64,000 bases of DNA from Alphaproteobacteria bacterium (lineage in GTDB: Bacteria; Pseudomonadota; Alphaproteobacteria; Ferrovibrionales; Ferrovibrionaceae): NCBI GenBank assembly GCA_017307375.1, contig JAFKFH010000015.1, forward strand, positions 62,001 to 126,000, in the 5' to 3' direction. The notes beneath the pieces were generated by a model. That model did no database searches, was not told the DNA's origin, and worked only from the letters and a program-made list of their open reading frames with translations. Made by a program: the position numbers and the translations under genes. Positions 33,737 to 43,012 of this stretch are shown here, in pieces. The stretch's first letter is position 1. The number at the start of each line of letters is the position of its first letter.

Positions 33737-34642
33737 CTAGCTTTTACTGGCGCCCTGATTGACGTCTCCGACGACAACGAGATGGACCGGAAAGCCGAAA
33801 CAGGCCCAAAGCTGCACCCTGACGACTACGAGCCGCCGGCGGCCAAGGTCGGCGTCATCGATCGACACATTGTGTAGATCCTGGCCAATAGGAAAGTCAC
33901 CCTCTACGTTCGGAATGGCGCTCCCTACATATGTGCCAATCCCGGTCCCCTCAGCATCCGATAGAAATGGCAACAGACAGGGCCGAAAGGCATCAGTACC
34001 TAGCTCAGCTATCGCATAGGTATGGGCGATTTTCGCGAGCACTCGCGCCGTGACCGCCGCCGACTCTCGGACCAGATAGCCGAACTTGCGGTTACGGCTG
34101 CGCTTTTCCAGATCAGCCGACTTCCGATGGAAACCCGGCAGGTCCCTCATGATCACACGCCCAACGATCGGACCATCGGTGGTGCCGCCCCACAGCGCCG
34201 AGGGCGGCTCATAGACGAAGCTCATGAGAAGTGGAGGGACGAGTGAAGCTTCCAGCGCGTAAGTCCGGCCGTTCATCCTGATAGGAAACCGTTCGGCCTC
34301 ACGCGCCTGACGTGCCGCCCTGCCCCGACTTTTGTGCGGGAACTTGAACTGGCGCCGGACCGGCCGGAGTGCCTGACCGGCAAAGCTGCCCTCAACGGCA
34401 GCCGTCACCTTGGCGCATTCGCGACAGCTCGCTTTGGGGAGAACGAGCGCACCGCCGATGCTATGCGGCACGATATGTTCGTCTGTCAAACCGCCTTCGA
34501 CGACACACTCACCGCAGTAAATGCATCTGTTGACCTCAGGATACCGGTGCGCGCGGAGCATTCGTGTCATCACCTGCTCGTCGCGAGCGCCATCGGCAAT
34601 ACCGTCGCGCACGACAACCTCCTTGCTCATCAAATGTGGCAC
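33737..34642 (-). CDS. HNH endonuclease-like protein
   Basis: A 301-aa protein. An N-terminal HNH zinc module: RCIYCGECV (Cys pair), LTDEHIVPHSIGG (the H of DEHIVPHS) and SCRECAKV (second Cys pair). The remaining 200 residues are unassigned (FVYEPPSALWGGTTDGPIVG). GTG 34642, six bases after GAGGA, is preferred; ATG 34630 is the alternative. The longer open frame upstream is antisense noise over the recombinase gene and is rejected. HNH proteins nick or cut DNA in restriction, homing and phage-defence systems. Confidence 0.8.
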   Translation of the reverse strand: MPHLMSKEVVVRDGIADGARDEQVMTRMLRAHRYPEVNRCIYCGECVVEGGLTDEHIVPHSIGGALVLPKASCRECAKVTAAVEGSFAGQALRPVRRQFKFPHKSRGRAARQAREAERFPIRMNGRTYALEASLVPPLLMSFVYEPPSALWGGTTDGPIVGRVIMRDLPGFHRKSADLEKRSRNRKFGYLVRESAAVTARVLAKIAHTYAIAELGTDAFRPCLLPFLSDAEGTGIGTYVGSAIPNVEGDFPIGQDLHNVSIDDADLGRRRLVVVRVQLWACFGFPVHLVVVGDVNQGASKS

Positions 34643-34731
34643 ATCAGTTCCTCTCGCATTCCGACACCTCGGTCGGCGCCCTGCTCGTCGCTGGTGTTGC
34701 CGAGGTACCGATCCGTTCGGCCAGGTCAGTT

Positions 34732-35604
34732 TCAATCCATTTTGGAATTCCTGACCCGATCGCGCAGCGCCGCGACCGACGACAGCGGCCAGGCGGTCGC
34801 GCCGCGGGCAGTCTTGACGCGCATAGCCTCGAGCTGGCGCGCCAGATCGGCGAGCGTCATCCCGGGCTCGCGCTGCAGGAGTCCGGCGACGATGTAGGCC
34901 GGATCGTCGGCCGGTCGCCGCGGCCGCGCCCGGCCGAGCAGCGCCGTGTCGGCAAGCTTCTGGCCGACCAGCGATGTCACCATCCGCTTCAGCCGGTCCG
35001 CCGTCCAGTTCGTCCCCAGCGCCGCGCTGACCGCGCGGGCGACCTCCGGCCAGGGCTTGTGCGGCCGCAGCCGCTGGACGATCGGCAGCACGTCGCCGGC
35101 GGAAGCCGCCGCCCGCGCCCGGTAAGCGCTCTTCCGCGCCTCGGACAGCGCCGCCCGGGCGGCCGCATCGCCGGCGCGCAGCGCCGGGTTGCCCCCTACC
35201 CTGCCCCGCCTGGCGGCCGCCTGCAGCCCGGCACGGGTGCGCTCGCGGATCAGCGCCCGCTCGAGCTCGGCCACCGCGCCCAGCACCTGCAGCGAGAACC
35301 GCCCCTGCGGGCTCGACGTGTCGACCGGATCGTTGAGGCTGCGGAAATGGGCGCCACGGGCAGTCAGGATCTCGATCACCTCGAGCAGGTGCTGCAGCGA
35401 GCGGGCCAGGCGGTCGAGCCGGACGACGACCAGCACGTCGCCGGGGCCGATCGAGCGAAGGATGGCCAGCAGCCGTGGCCGCGCCCGGTTGCCGCCGGAC
35501 CCCTCCTCCTCGTGGATCACCTCGCAACCGGCCTGGCGCAGCGCGTCGAGCTGCGAGGCGTTGCGCTGGTCGTCGGTCGAAACCCGGGCGTAGCCGATCA
35601 GCAT
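34732..35604 (-). CDS. serine recombinase / resolvase
   Basis: A 290-aa resolvase-invertase-type recombinase. The N-terminal catalytic domain has LIGYARVSTDDQ (nucleophilic Ser in RVS), DVLVVVRLDRLARS and GAVAELERALIRERTRAGL. The C-terminal part has two helix-turn-helix-like stretches (WPEVARAVSAALGTNWTADR, LADLARQLEAMRVKTARGAT), longer than in Tn3 resolvase. Start ATG 35604 with GAGGG upstream. The AT-rich region 35640-35790 beyond the start may contain its recombination site. Confidence 0.9.
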   Translation of the reverse strand: MLIGYARVSTDDQRNASQLDALRQAGCEVIHEEEGSGGNRARPRLLAILRSIGPGDVLVVVRLDRLARSLQHLLEVIEILTARGAHFRSLNDPVDTSSPQGRFSLQVLGAVAELERALIRERTRAGLQAAARRGRVGGNPALRAGDAAARAALSEARKSAYRARAAASAGDVLPIVQRLRPHKPWPEVARAVSAALGTNWTADRLKRMVTSLVGQKLADTALLGRARPRRPADDPAYIVAGLLQREPGMTLADLARQLEAMRVKTARGATAWPLSSVAALRDRVRNSKMD

Positions 35605-36090
35605 AACTGGTGTCCCTCGACACATAAAACTGACAGCCGCTATTGAAAAATCAATGGGTTAGCGTCACGCATTTTACCCGATATTTGCAAACTAGTTTTT
35701 CTACTAATGATAGCTTTCTTGCCACTATCCCGTCACAAAATGAGAGTTGGTTCTCTGAACTTTTGTCGCTGACGTCGCGTGTTAAGCTAATGGCGGGCTC
35801 AGGCCCGCTGACAGAAAAATGGCAGGATCGAGCCCGAGCCACCCGATGTCACTCAGGTCCGGAAAATAGCAGGTGGCCATCCTACCCACGCGCCAAGCCC
35901 ATGCCCGCGATGTCGTGGGCACCGAAGCCGCGGCCGCCGCGGTCGATGAGATAGACGCGCTTTTCCTAGCGATGCTGGATCGGCCTGGCACTTCGTCGCA
36001 ATCACCCTCGCCGATGCCGGCGAAATCTCGGGCACCATGTCGTCGTCGCTCGTGCCCGATGCCCGAGACGCAACGTGACAGGTAGGTTCA
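35605..36090. other. 486-bp AT-rich intergenic region upstream of the recombinase
   Basis: No supported gene. The first 200 bases are the most AT-rich of the window and contain TTTACC-CGATATTTGCAAA (35673-35691) and TTTGTCGC-x-CGCGTGTTAAGCT (35762-35788), both repeated in diverged form near 36806-36858. It probably holds the recombinase promoter and may hold its res-type site or transposon-end sequences. Confidence 0.5.
35673..35788 (+). repeat. repeat block, copy 1 (pair with 36806-36858)
   Basis: Two sub-blocks, 35673-35691 and 35762-35788, match 36806-36825 and 36834-36858 in order and orientation. The distance between them is shorter in the second copy, so one copy has lost or gained about 60 bases. 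These could be transposase- or recombinase-binding sites. Confidence 0.6.
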
Positions 36091-36735
36091 ATGCCAGACG
36101 CTGACCTTGCAGGCAGGCTGAGGAGACTGGAAAATCTCGAAAATGAGCTCATTCACAAGGGCGTACAGAGCATCGGGCCGAACGCTGCAATCCATCAGAC
36201 TGACCTGTTCCTCCTGGGAGCTCTGCGGCGCACCCTAGCGCAGTCGCGTGGGTTTCGCGACTTGATCAGTGCCCGCAACTTTCCTTGCGCGGCAGCCATT
36301 CTACGCCTGCAGCTCGACACCGCCATGCGGGTGAACGCGCTCTCGCTCATTCATGATGTTGAGAACGCCTGCAGAGCGGTCCTGAACGGAGAGCAATTTA
36401 ACCGCCTCAAGGACCGCGATCGAATTAAGATGTCAGATGCGCACCTGCTCCGAAAGCTTGCTGAAAGCCATCCTTGGGCAAGTAAAGTCTACAAAGAGAC
36501 GTCAGATTTCGTCCATCTGTCAGGGCGGCATTTTATATCGTCAATTGCGCGCGCAGATGATGCCACCCGTACGGTGCATTTCCAGATCAGCGGCGAAGAT
36601 CCGCGTCGGCCCGAAGAGGACTATTTCGAAGCGGTGGATGCCTTCTTCGAAGCAACGAAGCTTTCTGGAACGCTAATTCTTGCCTGCTGGATGACAATCC
36701 ATCCGCCCAATGGTGAACGGGCTGACACGAACTAG
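36091..36735 (+). CDS. helical paralogue B (pair with 32929-33618)
   Basis: A 214-aa paralogue of the product at 32929, with the same core (TDLFLLGALRRTLAQSRGFR, then AAAILRLQLDTAMRVN, then TSDFVHLSGRHF). DNA similarity continues past the stop codons of both genes (a GGATC...GAGCGACGA stretch), showing true duplication rather than domain similarity alone. This copy is shorter at the C-terminus. ATG 36091 has AGGT upstream. Function unknown. Confidence 0.65.
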   Translation: MPDADLAGRLRRLENLENELIHKGVQSIGPNAAIHQTDLFLLGALRRTLAQSRGFRDLISARNFPCAAAILRLQLDTAMRVNALSLIHDVENACRAVLNGEQFNRLKDRDRIKMSDAHLLRKLAESHPWASKVYKETSDFVHLSGRHFISSIARADDATRTVHFQISGEDPRRPEEDYFEAVDAFFEATKLSGTLILACWMTIHPPNGERADTN

Positions 36736-36805
36736 TAGGATCATATTCCGTTGAGCGACGAACGATCCTGTATCTCGAACCCAAAAACCCGACTATCGCT
36801 GCGCG

Positions 36806-36858
36806 TTTACCGCGATATTTGCAAATTGGGTTCTTTGTCGCGCGACGCGCGTTGAGCT
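36806..36858 (+). repeat. repeat block, copy 2 (pair with 35673-35788)
   Basis: TTTACCGCGATATTTGCAAA (36806-36825) and TTTGTCGC...CGCGTTGAGCT (36834-36858) repeat the motifs upstream of the recombinase. This copy ends 10 bases from the tniQ stop codon, close to where the Tn7-like gene block ends. Confidence 0.6.
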
Positions 36859-36868
36859 GCCGGCAGGA

Positions 36869-38818
36869 CTAGGAGCCTTGGCTAAGAAAATACCACGGGT
36901 TGTCCATTTCCGGTGGGGGGTGCGTGCGTTTAGTTGGCGATGTGATGTGCGGTCGGTGCTCATATAGGTACCGAGCCACGTCGTCTCTTCGGTAAAGATT
37001 GAGCCGACCGCCATCGACGTGGGGGCCGGACACGGGCAGCAGGCCCGCCTCCTGAAGCAAGGCGAACGAGGTTTTCGTCGAGGTCCGGAGCTGCTTGGCG
37101 ACCTCTGCACCCGACATATATGTCGATTGAAAGCGATCAATTTCTTCCTGTGAGAGGCGTAACCCACGCTCATGTCCGCCCAAACTGGGGAGACATTGCA
37201 GCAGGCCCTTTTTCACCAGCGCGCGGAAGGCTTGACTGCTGAGATGCAAGATGCGGGCAGCCGGTTGGATTGCAAAGCTCGTGCGTCGCTCCCGAGCGAG
37301 TTCCGCCCACATTTTGAATGCATAAGTCTTGTCAAAAAGGAGTGAGGAGAAGCCGGTCGCATTCTTCGTTACGGCGGTCGGACTAATTCGACCAGAGATC
37401 AGAGCGGCAACGATATCCACAAAAGCAACCTGCTGGCACATGGATCGATTGAACGCGCGATTGAACGAGCAGAGCCCTGGTGGGGCGGCCTGTATCTGGG
37501 CAACTCCACCGTGGGAGAGCTTTCCGCAGAACTCTTCAATTGCGGCTCTGCTGAAGTGCCAGATCGACGAATAGCATGCACCGCGGGGCAAATATGGTTG
37601 GATGAGTTTGGCTTCGACCAGTCCCCTGCATCTGGCGCGTCCGATACCGAGGTGATTGGCGAGCTCGATGAGCGTCAAGCAATCCGATAACCCGGAACTA
37701 AGACGAGCAACCTTGGCAGCAGATACGGCGATCGGCATGCCTGAGCCCTCTGCCGCTTCCGGCATGGCACTATTTGCCACGAGCAGTCTCCGTGCGGCTG
37801 CCTTTCCAAGCCTGAGGCGGCGGGTGGCCTCGCCAAGGGAGATAATCGGCGCGTCGGCAGGTGGCATCGGGGGCACTGCCATTCGTTGCATCTCGAACCG
37901 TATCTGGGGCCTGGTCGCCATGTATTCGTAGAAACAGGCCGTGAGTTCATGCTCTCGGCGGTTCCTCAGCTCGGGTCCCATTATCGCGGCAAATTCGCCG
38001 AAGCTCTTGGCGCCCCCGAATCTGCCGTCGCGCTGGCTCGCCAGCGCAACTGTTGCATCCAAAGCTCGATAAAAGTCGGCGCGGGAGCCGGTAATCGCTC
38101 CAAACCCAATTTCGGCATAGGTCACGCCCGGAAGGGATTCTTCGTCCTCTGTACGGCGGGGATCCTTTCCAGGGTGATATTGAGGGCAGCCGCACATGGC
38201 TTGACCAAGGGCCTCGGCGGCGGTCACCAGAAAATCAAAAGGCATGCTACGAAGAGACGGGCGCAGAGTTGAGGTTCCATTGACGCGTGCGACCAGCTCC
38301 GTGTGTAAGCTCAGCGACCATGCCGAATCCAGAGGTTCGGGCTGCGGCCGATAGTTTGCGCTGTCATCGCTTTCTCCGACTCTCACGGGAGGCCCATGGC
38401 GCGTGTCTTCGTCACAATACACGAGCTGAACACGATGGATGTGACACGCGACGTAGTGAGGATGATGCCACACTCGGCGATGATAAGTTTGATCGGCGAC
38501 GCATAAAGGGCAGTACCAAAACCTCTCGAGGTCCAGTCGCTCGGGTGGCAATCCGCTCGCAGGGACCGTCGCTCCCTCGGCAACCCGCATCCCAAGAAAC
38601 CAACCATCCTTCGCTTCGCCATCCACAAGTGGCAAGATTCTGGCGACGGCCGCCGGCGACTTCAGCGCCTGTTGAAGGGATCTGACATTGAGAAATCTAA
38701 GCACCACTTTTATGCTATGCCCATTCGCGCTGCTCACTCTGTACAGATATCCCGATAGACTTTCGTCGGGAAAAGGTGCTGGCCTGACCGCGAAGCGGGG
38801 TGTCGGATGTGATTTCAT
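36869..38818 (-). CDS. tniQ: TniQ/TnsD-type target-site selector
   Basis: A 649-aa protein. The N-terminal TniQ domain has the usual start RPAPFPDESLSGYLYRVSSA and a zinc module (WYCPLCVAD, then VACHIHR). The long C-terminal region has several helix-turn-helix stretches (LIELANHLGIGRARCRGLVE, GAEVAKQLRTSTKTSFALLQ). This TnsD-like length suits recognition of a fixed chromosomal site by DNA binding. It follows tnsC; the start is ATG 38818, or TTG 38848 immediately after the tnsC stop. There is no adjacent Cas gene. Confidence 0.85.
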   Translation of the reverse strand: MKSHPTPRFAVRPAPFPDESLSGYLYRVSSANGHSIKVVLRFLNVRSLQQALKSPAAVARILPLVDGEAKDGWFLGMRVAEGATVPASGLPPERLDLERFWYCPLCVADQTYHRRVWHHPHYVACHIHRVQLVYCDEDTRHGPPVRVGESDDSANYRPQPEPLDSAWSLSLHTELVARVNGTSTLRPSLRSMPFDFLVTAAEALGQAMCGCPQYHPGKDPRRTEDEESLPGVTYAEIGFGAITGSRADFYRALDATVALASQRDGRFGGAKSFGEFAAIMGPELRNRREHELTACFYEYMATRPQIRFEMQRMAVPPMPPADAPIISLGEATRRLRLGKAAARRLLVANSAMPEAAEGSGMPIAVSAAKVARLSSGLSDCLTLIELANHLGIGRARCRGLVEAKLIQPYLPRGACYSSIWHFSRAAIEEFCGKLSHGGVAQIQAAPPGLCSFNRAFNRSMCQQVAFVDIVAALISGRISPTAVTKNATGFSSLLFDKTYAFKMWAELARERRTSFAIQPAARILHLSSQAFRALVKKGLLQCLPSLGGHERGLRLSQEEIDRFQSTYMSGAEVAKQLRTSTKTSFALLQEAGLLPVSGPHVDGGRLNLYRRDDVARYLYEHRPHITSPTKRTHPPPEMDNPWYFLSQGS

Positions 38819-38849
38819 TTTTTTGTTAGCCGGTAATAGGATTCTCAAC

Positions 38850-39791
38850 CTAGTTTATGGTGGTCATGCCAGTATCGCCTCGCAGCTTGCCGGAGTCGGG
38901 GGTACGAAAGGGATTGCGTGCGCGCGCAGCTGCGTCATGACAGCTTCTATCGTAGGCGCGGGCGAGATGATTACCCTGGACCGTTCTCGCGCCATCAAGC
39001 AACGCTGTTTCCGCTGCCTTGCCGAGCAGCCTGGGCAAATATCCTATCTTTCCACTCGTCGCCCGATGCAGATTGAGCGCCATTCGCATTTCCGCCAGGC
39101 CAGCGGGTTCCAGCGGAGCCAGCAATGTATCGAAGGTGGCGAGGACCGAGCGGAACTCGTTACGGTGGTCTCTTTTTAACCAATCGTAGCTGGAAAACTC
39201 GATCTTATCGTCGATCCGTCTCTCCAATGAATCAGTGCTGCTGACAACATCGAGTACCGGCGGGGTCCCAAGAAATCCAAAGGGACACGGCGAATCATTC
39301 AGAACGGACTTTATCCACTGCGCGGTTTCATGATTGACCCGGTGGTTTTCCGGCGATACCAGCAATTCACATTCGTCGAGAAAGATGAACTCGGTCTTCT
39401 GTTCCCGGATCCGCGTTATCACCAGGTTGATGAGTTCGCGCGTGTTCATGCGGCTTGGTGGGGGCACCGGATCTTCAAACGCATTGAGCAGTTCCATCGC
39501 GACACTGCGGTAGGTGCATCGACCCCCGGTCAACCGGGCGTAAGCGACGGGTCGTACGTCACAGGGTGTTCCGCGTTTGACCGGGAACTCACGCATCCAG
39601 GAGAGCGCTGTCGCGCTCTTACCGACGCCAGCTTCGCCGTAAACCACAACAGCCAGAGCGCTGGTTGGCGTGGTGCCGCGTCGCCGCAGTTTGTTGAATT
39701 CCTCTTTTGCCAAGTCCGCCTGCATGTGCGGAATGTAGGTTGTACGAATGCGGCCAACTGTATCATCGATGATTTCTTGAAGGTCTGTCAT
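38850..39791 (-). CDS. tnsC: TnsC/TniB AAA+ transposition regulator
   Basis: A 313-aa AAA+ ATPase that links the target selector to the transposase. Walker A is VVYGEAGVGKSATALSW and Walker B is EFIFLDECELLV. The N-terminal IRTTYIPHMQADLAKEEFNK resembles TniB. Start ATG 39791 overlaps the tnsB stop (ATGA), and tniQ follows, the standard operon order. It appears intact, unlike tnsB upstream. Confidence 0.9.
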   Translation of the reverse strand: MTDLQEIIDDTVGRIRTTYIPHMQADLAKEEFNKLRRRGTTPTSALAVVVYGEAGVGKSATALSWMREFPVKRGTPCDVRPVAYARLTGGRCTYRSVAMELLNAFEDPVPPPSRMNTRELINLVITRIREQKTEFIFLDECELLVSPENHRVNHETAQWIKSVLNDSPCPFGFLGTPPVLDVVSSTDSLERRIDDKIEFSSYDWLKRDHRNEFRSVLATFDTLLAPLEPAGLAEMRMALNLHRATSGKIGYLPRLLGKAAETALLDGARTVQGNHLARAYDRSCHDAAARARNPFRTPDSGKLRGDTGMTTIN

Positions 39792-40596
39792 CGCGCTGAC
39801 CGTGTTGGGTCGATGATCTTGTGCAAACCCGTGCGAGGAACGGGTATGTCATCTTCCTGCTCGGGCAGCATCACGCTTTCCAGATCACCATGGCTCCGAA
39901 GGTTGGGCGGCTCCTCGTCCATCGATGGGATGGTGGTGTCGCGTTCCTGGAGATGGTCAGAGAGAGCAAGCACTTTTGCACCCATGCCCTCTGGCGCGAG
40001 ATTGATCATCCGGAGGGTGCGACGTCGTGCTTGGCCTTTTTTCACAGAAGCCTCGGATACCAGGGCGGCCAGGCGGGAGCGGCTTCGAAGTCGCGCTTCA
40101 CGCGTGATGGTCTCTTGGTCGTTTTGTTCCTGACGTAGGATCTGGGAGGCCACCTTGTGCTGATGGAGGGTCAGCCCCTCGACGTATTCCGGAATCGCCG
40201 GCACAAGAGGAAACCATTCCCTCCCGATCGGGCAATACGCTTGCACGCGGCCCAGATTGAGCGGATCCACCTTAAGCTTTATACGCACTCTGTCCTGATA
40301 TCGCGACCGTATCGACGCGAGCCGGGGGCTTTGATAGATCAGGCCTTTGAACTTCACGCCATAGTGCTGAGGTTTCGCCAACGCTGCGACGCCGGTCAAG
40401 CACTCGAGCTTCGCTGCGTCTGGGGGAGGGCGAGATACCTGATGCCCTTCGCGCCGGAAGCTCTGCATCCAGCGCTCTGCCGGCGTGCTCGCAATGCCTG
40501 CGTGCAGGGCTTGATGATAGTCATCGATCAGCCAGAGATGAAATACCTCCACAAACCGTGCAAACCCCATGCACGCCTTTTGGTCGGGTTGGTACT
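39788..40596 (-). pseudogene. tnsB: tnsB, C-terminal part, separated by the IS66 insertion
   Basis: Contains the last 266 codons of tnsB plus the second copy of the 8-bp target duplication (40589-40596). Joining base 43013 directly to 40588 restores the frame exactly: ENRQNGEYQ continues into PDQKACMGFARFVEVFHLW. This part includes the Mu-transposase-type C-terminal beta barrel and the tail that would contact TnsC. Without excision the transposase cannot be complete. Confidence 0.9.
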
Positions 40597-40686
40597 GTAA
40601 GTGTCGTTGCGCCCCCACCTTCCCGTATCGGGGTCTGGGGTTGAATCTGAGCCGTTGATTTTGACGGACGGCTTGGAGTGCTGACG

Positions 40687-41061
40687 ATGTCTGGAGACGA
40701 TGTGCTGCCCGAGGCGGAAGTCCGGCGGCTTGAGGTGTTCACGGGCGCGGGTCGCCGGCGACAGTGGACGGCGGAGGCGAAGGCCCGGATCGTGGCGGAG
40801 AGCTACGCCAGTTCGGTGGGGGCTGTCGCCGAGCGGTACGGCCTTCGCCACACGCAGGTCTTCACCTGGCGCCGGAAGGCGCGAGGCATGTCCGATCTGT
40901 CGTTCACGCCGGTGATGGTGACGAGTGCGGAGACGGTCGCGACATCAGTGGATGCCGATGTCATCGAGGTGCGGATCGGCGAAGCCCTTGTGCGCATTCC
41001 GCGCGATGCGAATGCGGCTCTCGCCGGGGCGGTGATCTCGGCGCTGACGGGCAGCAGGTGA
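40687..41061 (+). CDS. tnpA: IS66 accessory protein TnpA
   Basis: A 124-aa IS66 TnpA-like protein with a helix-turn-helix: RRRQWTAEAKARIVAESYAS, then AVAERYGLRHTQVFTWRRKA, and a C-terminal strand-rich part (VIEVRIGEALVRIP). Required with TnpB for IS66 transposition. It overlaps tnpB by GTGA. Confidence 0.9.
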   Translation: MSGDDVLPEAEVRRLEVFTGAGRRRQWTAEAKARIVAESYASSVGAVAERYGLRHTQVFTWRRKARGMSDLSFTPVMVTSAETVATSVDADVIEVRIGEALVRIPRDANAALAGAVISALTGSR

Positions 41062-41414
41062 TCGGGCCAGCCGGCGCCATCAGGGTGATGGTGGCGACGA
41101 AGCCGGTGGACTTCCGCAAGGGAGCGGAGGGGCTGGCGGCGCTGGTACGCGAACGGCTCGAGGCCGATCCATTCTCCGGGGTGATCTATGTGTTCCGGTC
41201 GAAGCGGGCCGACCGGGTGAAGCTGATCTTCTGGGACGGCAGCGGTGTGGTGCTGGTCGCCAAGCGGCTGGAGGACGGCCGGTTCAACTGGCCCGCCGTG
41301 CATGACGGTGTGATGCGGCTCAGCGCGGCCCAGTTCCAGGCGCTGTTCGAGGGCCTGGACTGGCGGCGGGTGCATGACGCGCGGCGGATCGCGAGGCCCA
41401 CGGCGACAAGTTGA
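41058..41414 (+). CDS. tnpB: IS66 accessory protein TnpB (Orf2)
   Basis: A 118-aa protein starting at GTG 41058 overlapping the tnpA stop. Family marks: VMVATKPVDFRKGAEGLAAL, VIYVFRSKRADRVKLIFWDG and KRLEDGRFNWP. Its exact biochemical role in IS66 is unknown, but it is needed for transposition. Confidence 0.92.
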   Translation: MIGPAGAIRVMVATKPVDFRKGAEGLAALVRERLEADPFSGVIYVFRSKRADRVKLIFWDGSGVVLVAKRLEDGRFNWPAVHDGVMRLSAAQFQALFEGLDWRRVHDARRIARPTATS

Positions 41415-41469
41415 AGGCATCGCGCCGATGCCTCTTCAAACGCGTCGCGAAGCGTGATTCCATTGCCTG

Positions 41470-42999
41470 GTGACCGTCTCTTCCGAAGCCCTTCCCGATG
41501 ATGCCGGCATGCTGAAGGCGATGCTGCTCGCCGAGCGGGCGGAGAGCGAGCGGCTGCGCCAGATCATCAGAGAATTGCAGCGCCATCGCTTCGGCCGCCG
41601 GGCCGAGAGCCTGCCGCTGGAACAGCTCGAGCTCGGACTCGAGGAGGCCGAGCAGGTCGAGGCGGCCGGCCTGGCCGAGACCGCCGAAAAGGCGCCGGAC
41701 GATGGAAAATCCCGCTCGCCTCGCCGTCGGCATAACCGCGGAGCGCTGCCTGCGCATCTGCCCAGGGTCGAAACCGTCATCGACGTCGAGGACACGGCCT
41801 GCCCCTGTTGCGGCGGCGGCCTGCACCGGATCGGCGAAGACCGGGCGGAGCGTCTCGACATCGTTCCGGCCCAGTTCCGGGTGCTGGTGGTGTGCCGGCC
41901 CCGCTATGGCTGCCGGGCCTGCGAGGAGGTGGTCGTCCAGGCGCCCGCGCCGTCGCGCCTGGTCGAGGCCGGGTTGCCGACCGAGGCGACGGTCGCCCAG
42001 GTGCTCGTCGCCAAATATGCCGATCATCTGCCGCTCTACCGCCAGGCCCAGATCTACGCCCGTCAGGGCATCGACCTCGACCGGTCGACGCTGGCCGACT
42101 GGGTCGGCAAGGCAGCGTTCCTGCTGCGCCCGGTGCACGAGCGGCTGTTCGAGCGGCTGAAGGCATCGGGCAAGCTGTTCGCCGACGAGACGACGGCGCC
42201 CGTGCTCGATCCCGGCCGCGGAAGGACCAAGACCGGCCAGCTCTTCGCCTATGCCCGCGATGATCGCCCCTGGGGTGGCACCGACCCACCCGGTGTCGCC
42301 TATGTCTATGCGCCCGATCGCAAGGCCGAGCATCCGATCCGGCATCTGCAGGGCTTCGCCGGCATCCTCCAGGTCGACGGCTACGCCGGCTACAAGGTGC
42401 TGTCCGAACGCAATGCCGTCAGCCTGGCGTTCTGCTGGAGCCATGTCCGCCGGCGCTTCTACGAACTGGCTCAATCCGGTCCCGCGCCGATCGCGACCGA
42501 GGCGCTCGCCCGCATCGCCGCGCTCTACAGGATCGAAGGCGAGATCCACGGCCGCAATGCCAACGAACGACAGGCCGAGCGCCAGGCGCGCAGCCGCCCC
42601 CTCATCGCGGCATTCGAACCCTGGCTTCGGGAAAAGCTCGCCCTCGTCAGCCAGAAGAGCAAGCTGGCCGAAGCCATCCGCTACGCCCTGTCGCGATGGA
42701 TCGGCCTGACCAGGTTCCTCGACGACGGCCGTGTCGAAATGGATAACAACATCGTCGAGCGCGCCATCCGCCCCATCGCACTCAATCGCAAGAACGCCCT
42801 GTTCGCCGGCTCCGACGGCGGCGCCGAGCACTGGGCCGTCATCGCCTCGATCATTGAGACGGCCAAGCTCAACCGTGTCGAGCCGCTCGACTACCTCGCC
42901 GACGTCATCACGCGAATCGTCGCTGGCCATCCCCAGAGCAAAATCGACGATCTGCTCCCATGGGCTTACCACGCCAAAGCCAACAAGCCCGTGGCCTGA
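41470..42999 (+). CDS. tnpC: IS66 transposase TnpC
   Basis: A 509-aa DDE-type IS66 transposase. It has an N-terminal coiled coil (LRQIIRELQRHRFGRRAESL), a zinc-binding CPCCGGGLHRIGED, the catalytic domain with KLFADETTAPVLDPGRG and ILQVDGYAGY, and the C-terminal RVEMDNNIVERAIRPIALNR. The full length suggests it is active. A GTG start at 41470 is likely. Confidence 0.95.
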   Translation: MTVSSEALPDDAGMLKAMLLAERAESERLRQIIRELQRHRFGRRAESLPLEQLELGLEEAEQVEAAGLAETAEKAPDDGKSRSPRRRHNRGALPAHLPRVETVIDVEDTACPCCGGGLHRIGEDRAERLDIVPAQFRVLVVCRPRYGCRACEEVVVQAPAPSRLVEAGLPTEATVAQVLVAKYADHLPLYRQAQIYARQGIDLDRSTLADWVGKAAFLLRPVHERLFERLKASGKLFADETTAPVLDPGRGRTKTGQLFAYARDDRPWGGTDPPGVAYVYAPDRKAEHPIRHLQGFAGILQVDGYAGYKVLSERNAVSLAFCWSHVRRRFYELAQSGPAPIATEALARIAALYRIEGEIHGRNANERQAERQARSRPLIAAFEPWLREKLALVSQKSKLAEAIRYALSRWIGLTRFLDDGRVEMDNNIVERAIRPIALNRKNALFAGSDGGAEHWAVIASIIETAKLNRVEPLDYLADVITRIVAGHPQSKIDDLLPWAYHAKANKPVA

Positions 43000-43012
43000 A
43001 AACAGCGCTTAC

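Larger units (their letters stand above)
40597..43012 (+). mobile_element. complete IS66-family insertion sequence inside tnsB
   Basis: A 2416-bp element with ends GTAAGTGTCGTTG (left) and GTAAGCGCTGTTT (right, on the minus strand), as usual for IS66. It is flanked by perfect 8-bp direct repeats TTGGTACT at 40589-40596 and 43013-43020, the expected target duplication length. It carries tnpA, tnpB and tnpC, all apparently intact. The unaltered duplication implies a fairly recent insertion. Confidence 0.95.

Noticed and set aside
33737-35623. 628-codon minus-strand frame read as one protein
   Set aside because: Only the last 301 codons are protein-like (HNH endonuclease); the first half is antiparallel-frame noise over the serine recombinase gene.
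41320-42972. 550-codon open frame antisense to IS66 tnpC
   Set aside because: Mirror of the transposase in GC-rich DNA; tnpC has clear family motifs and the antisense product does not.
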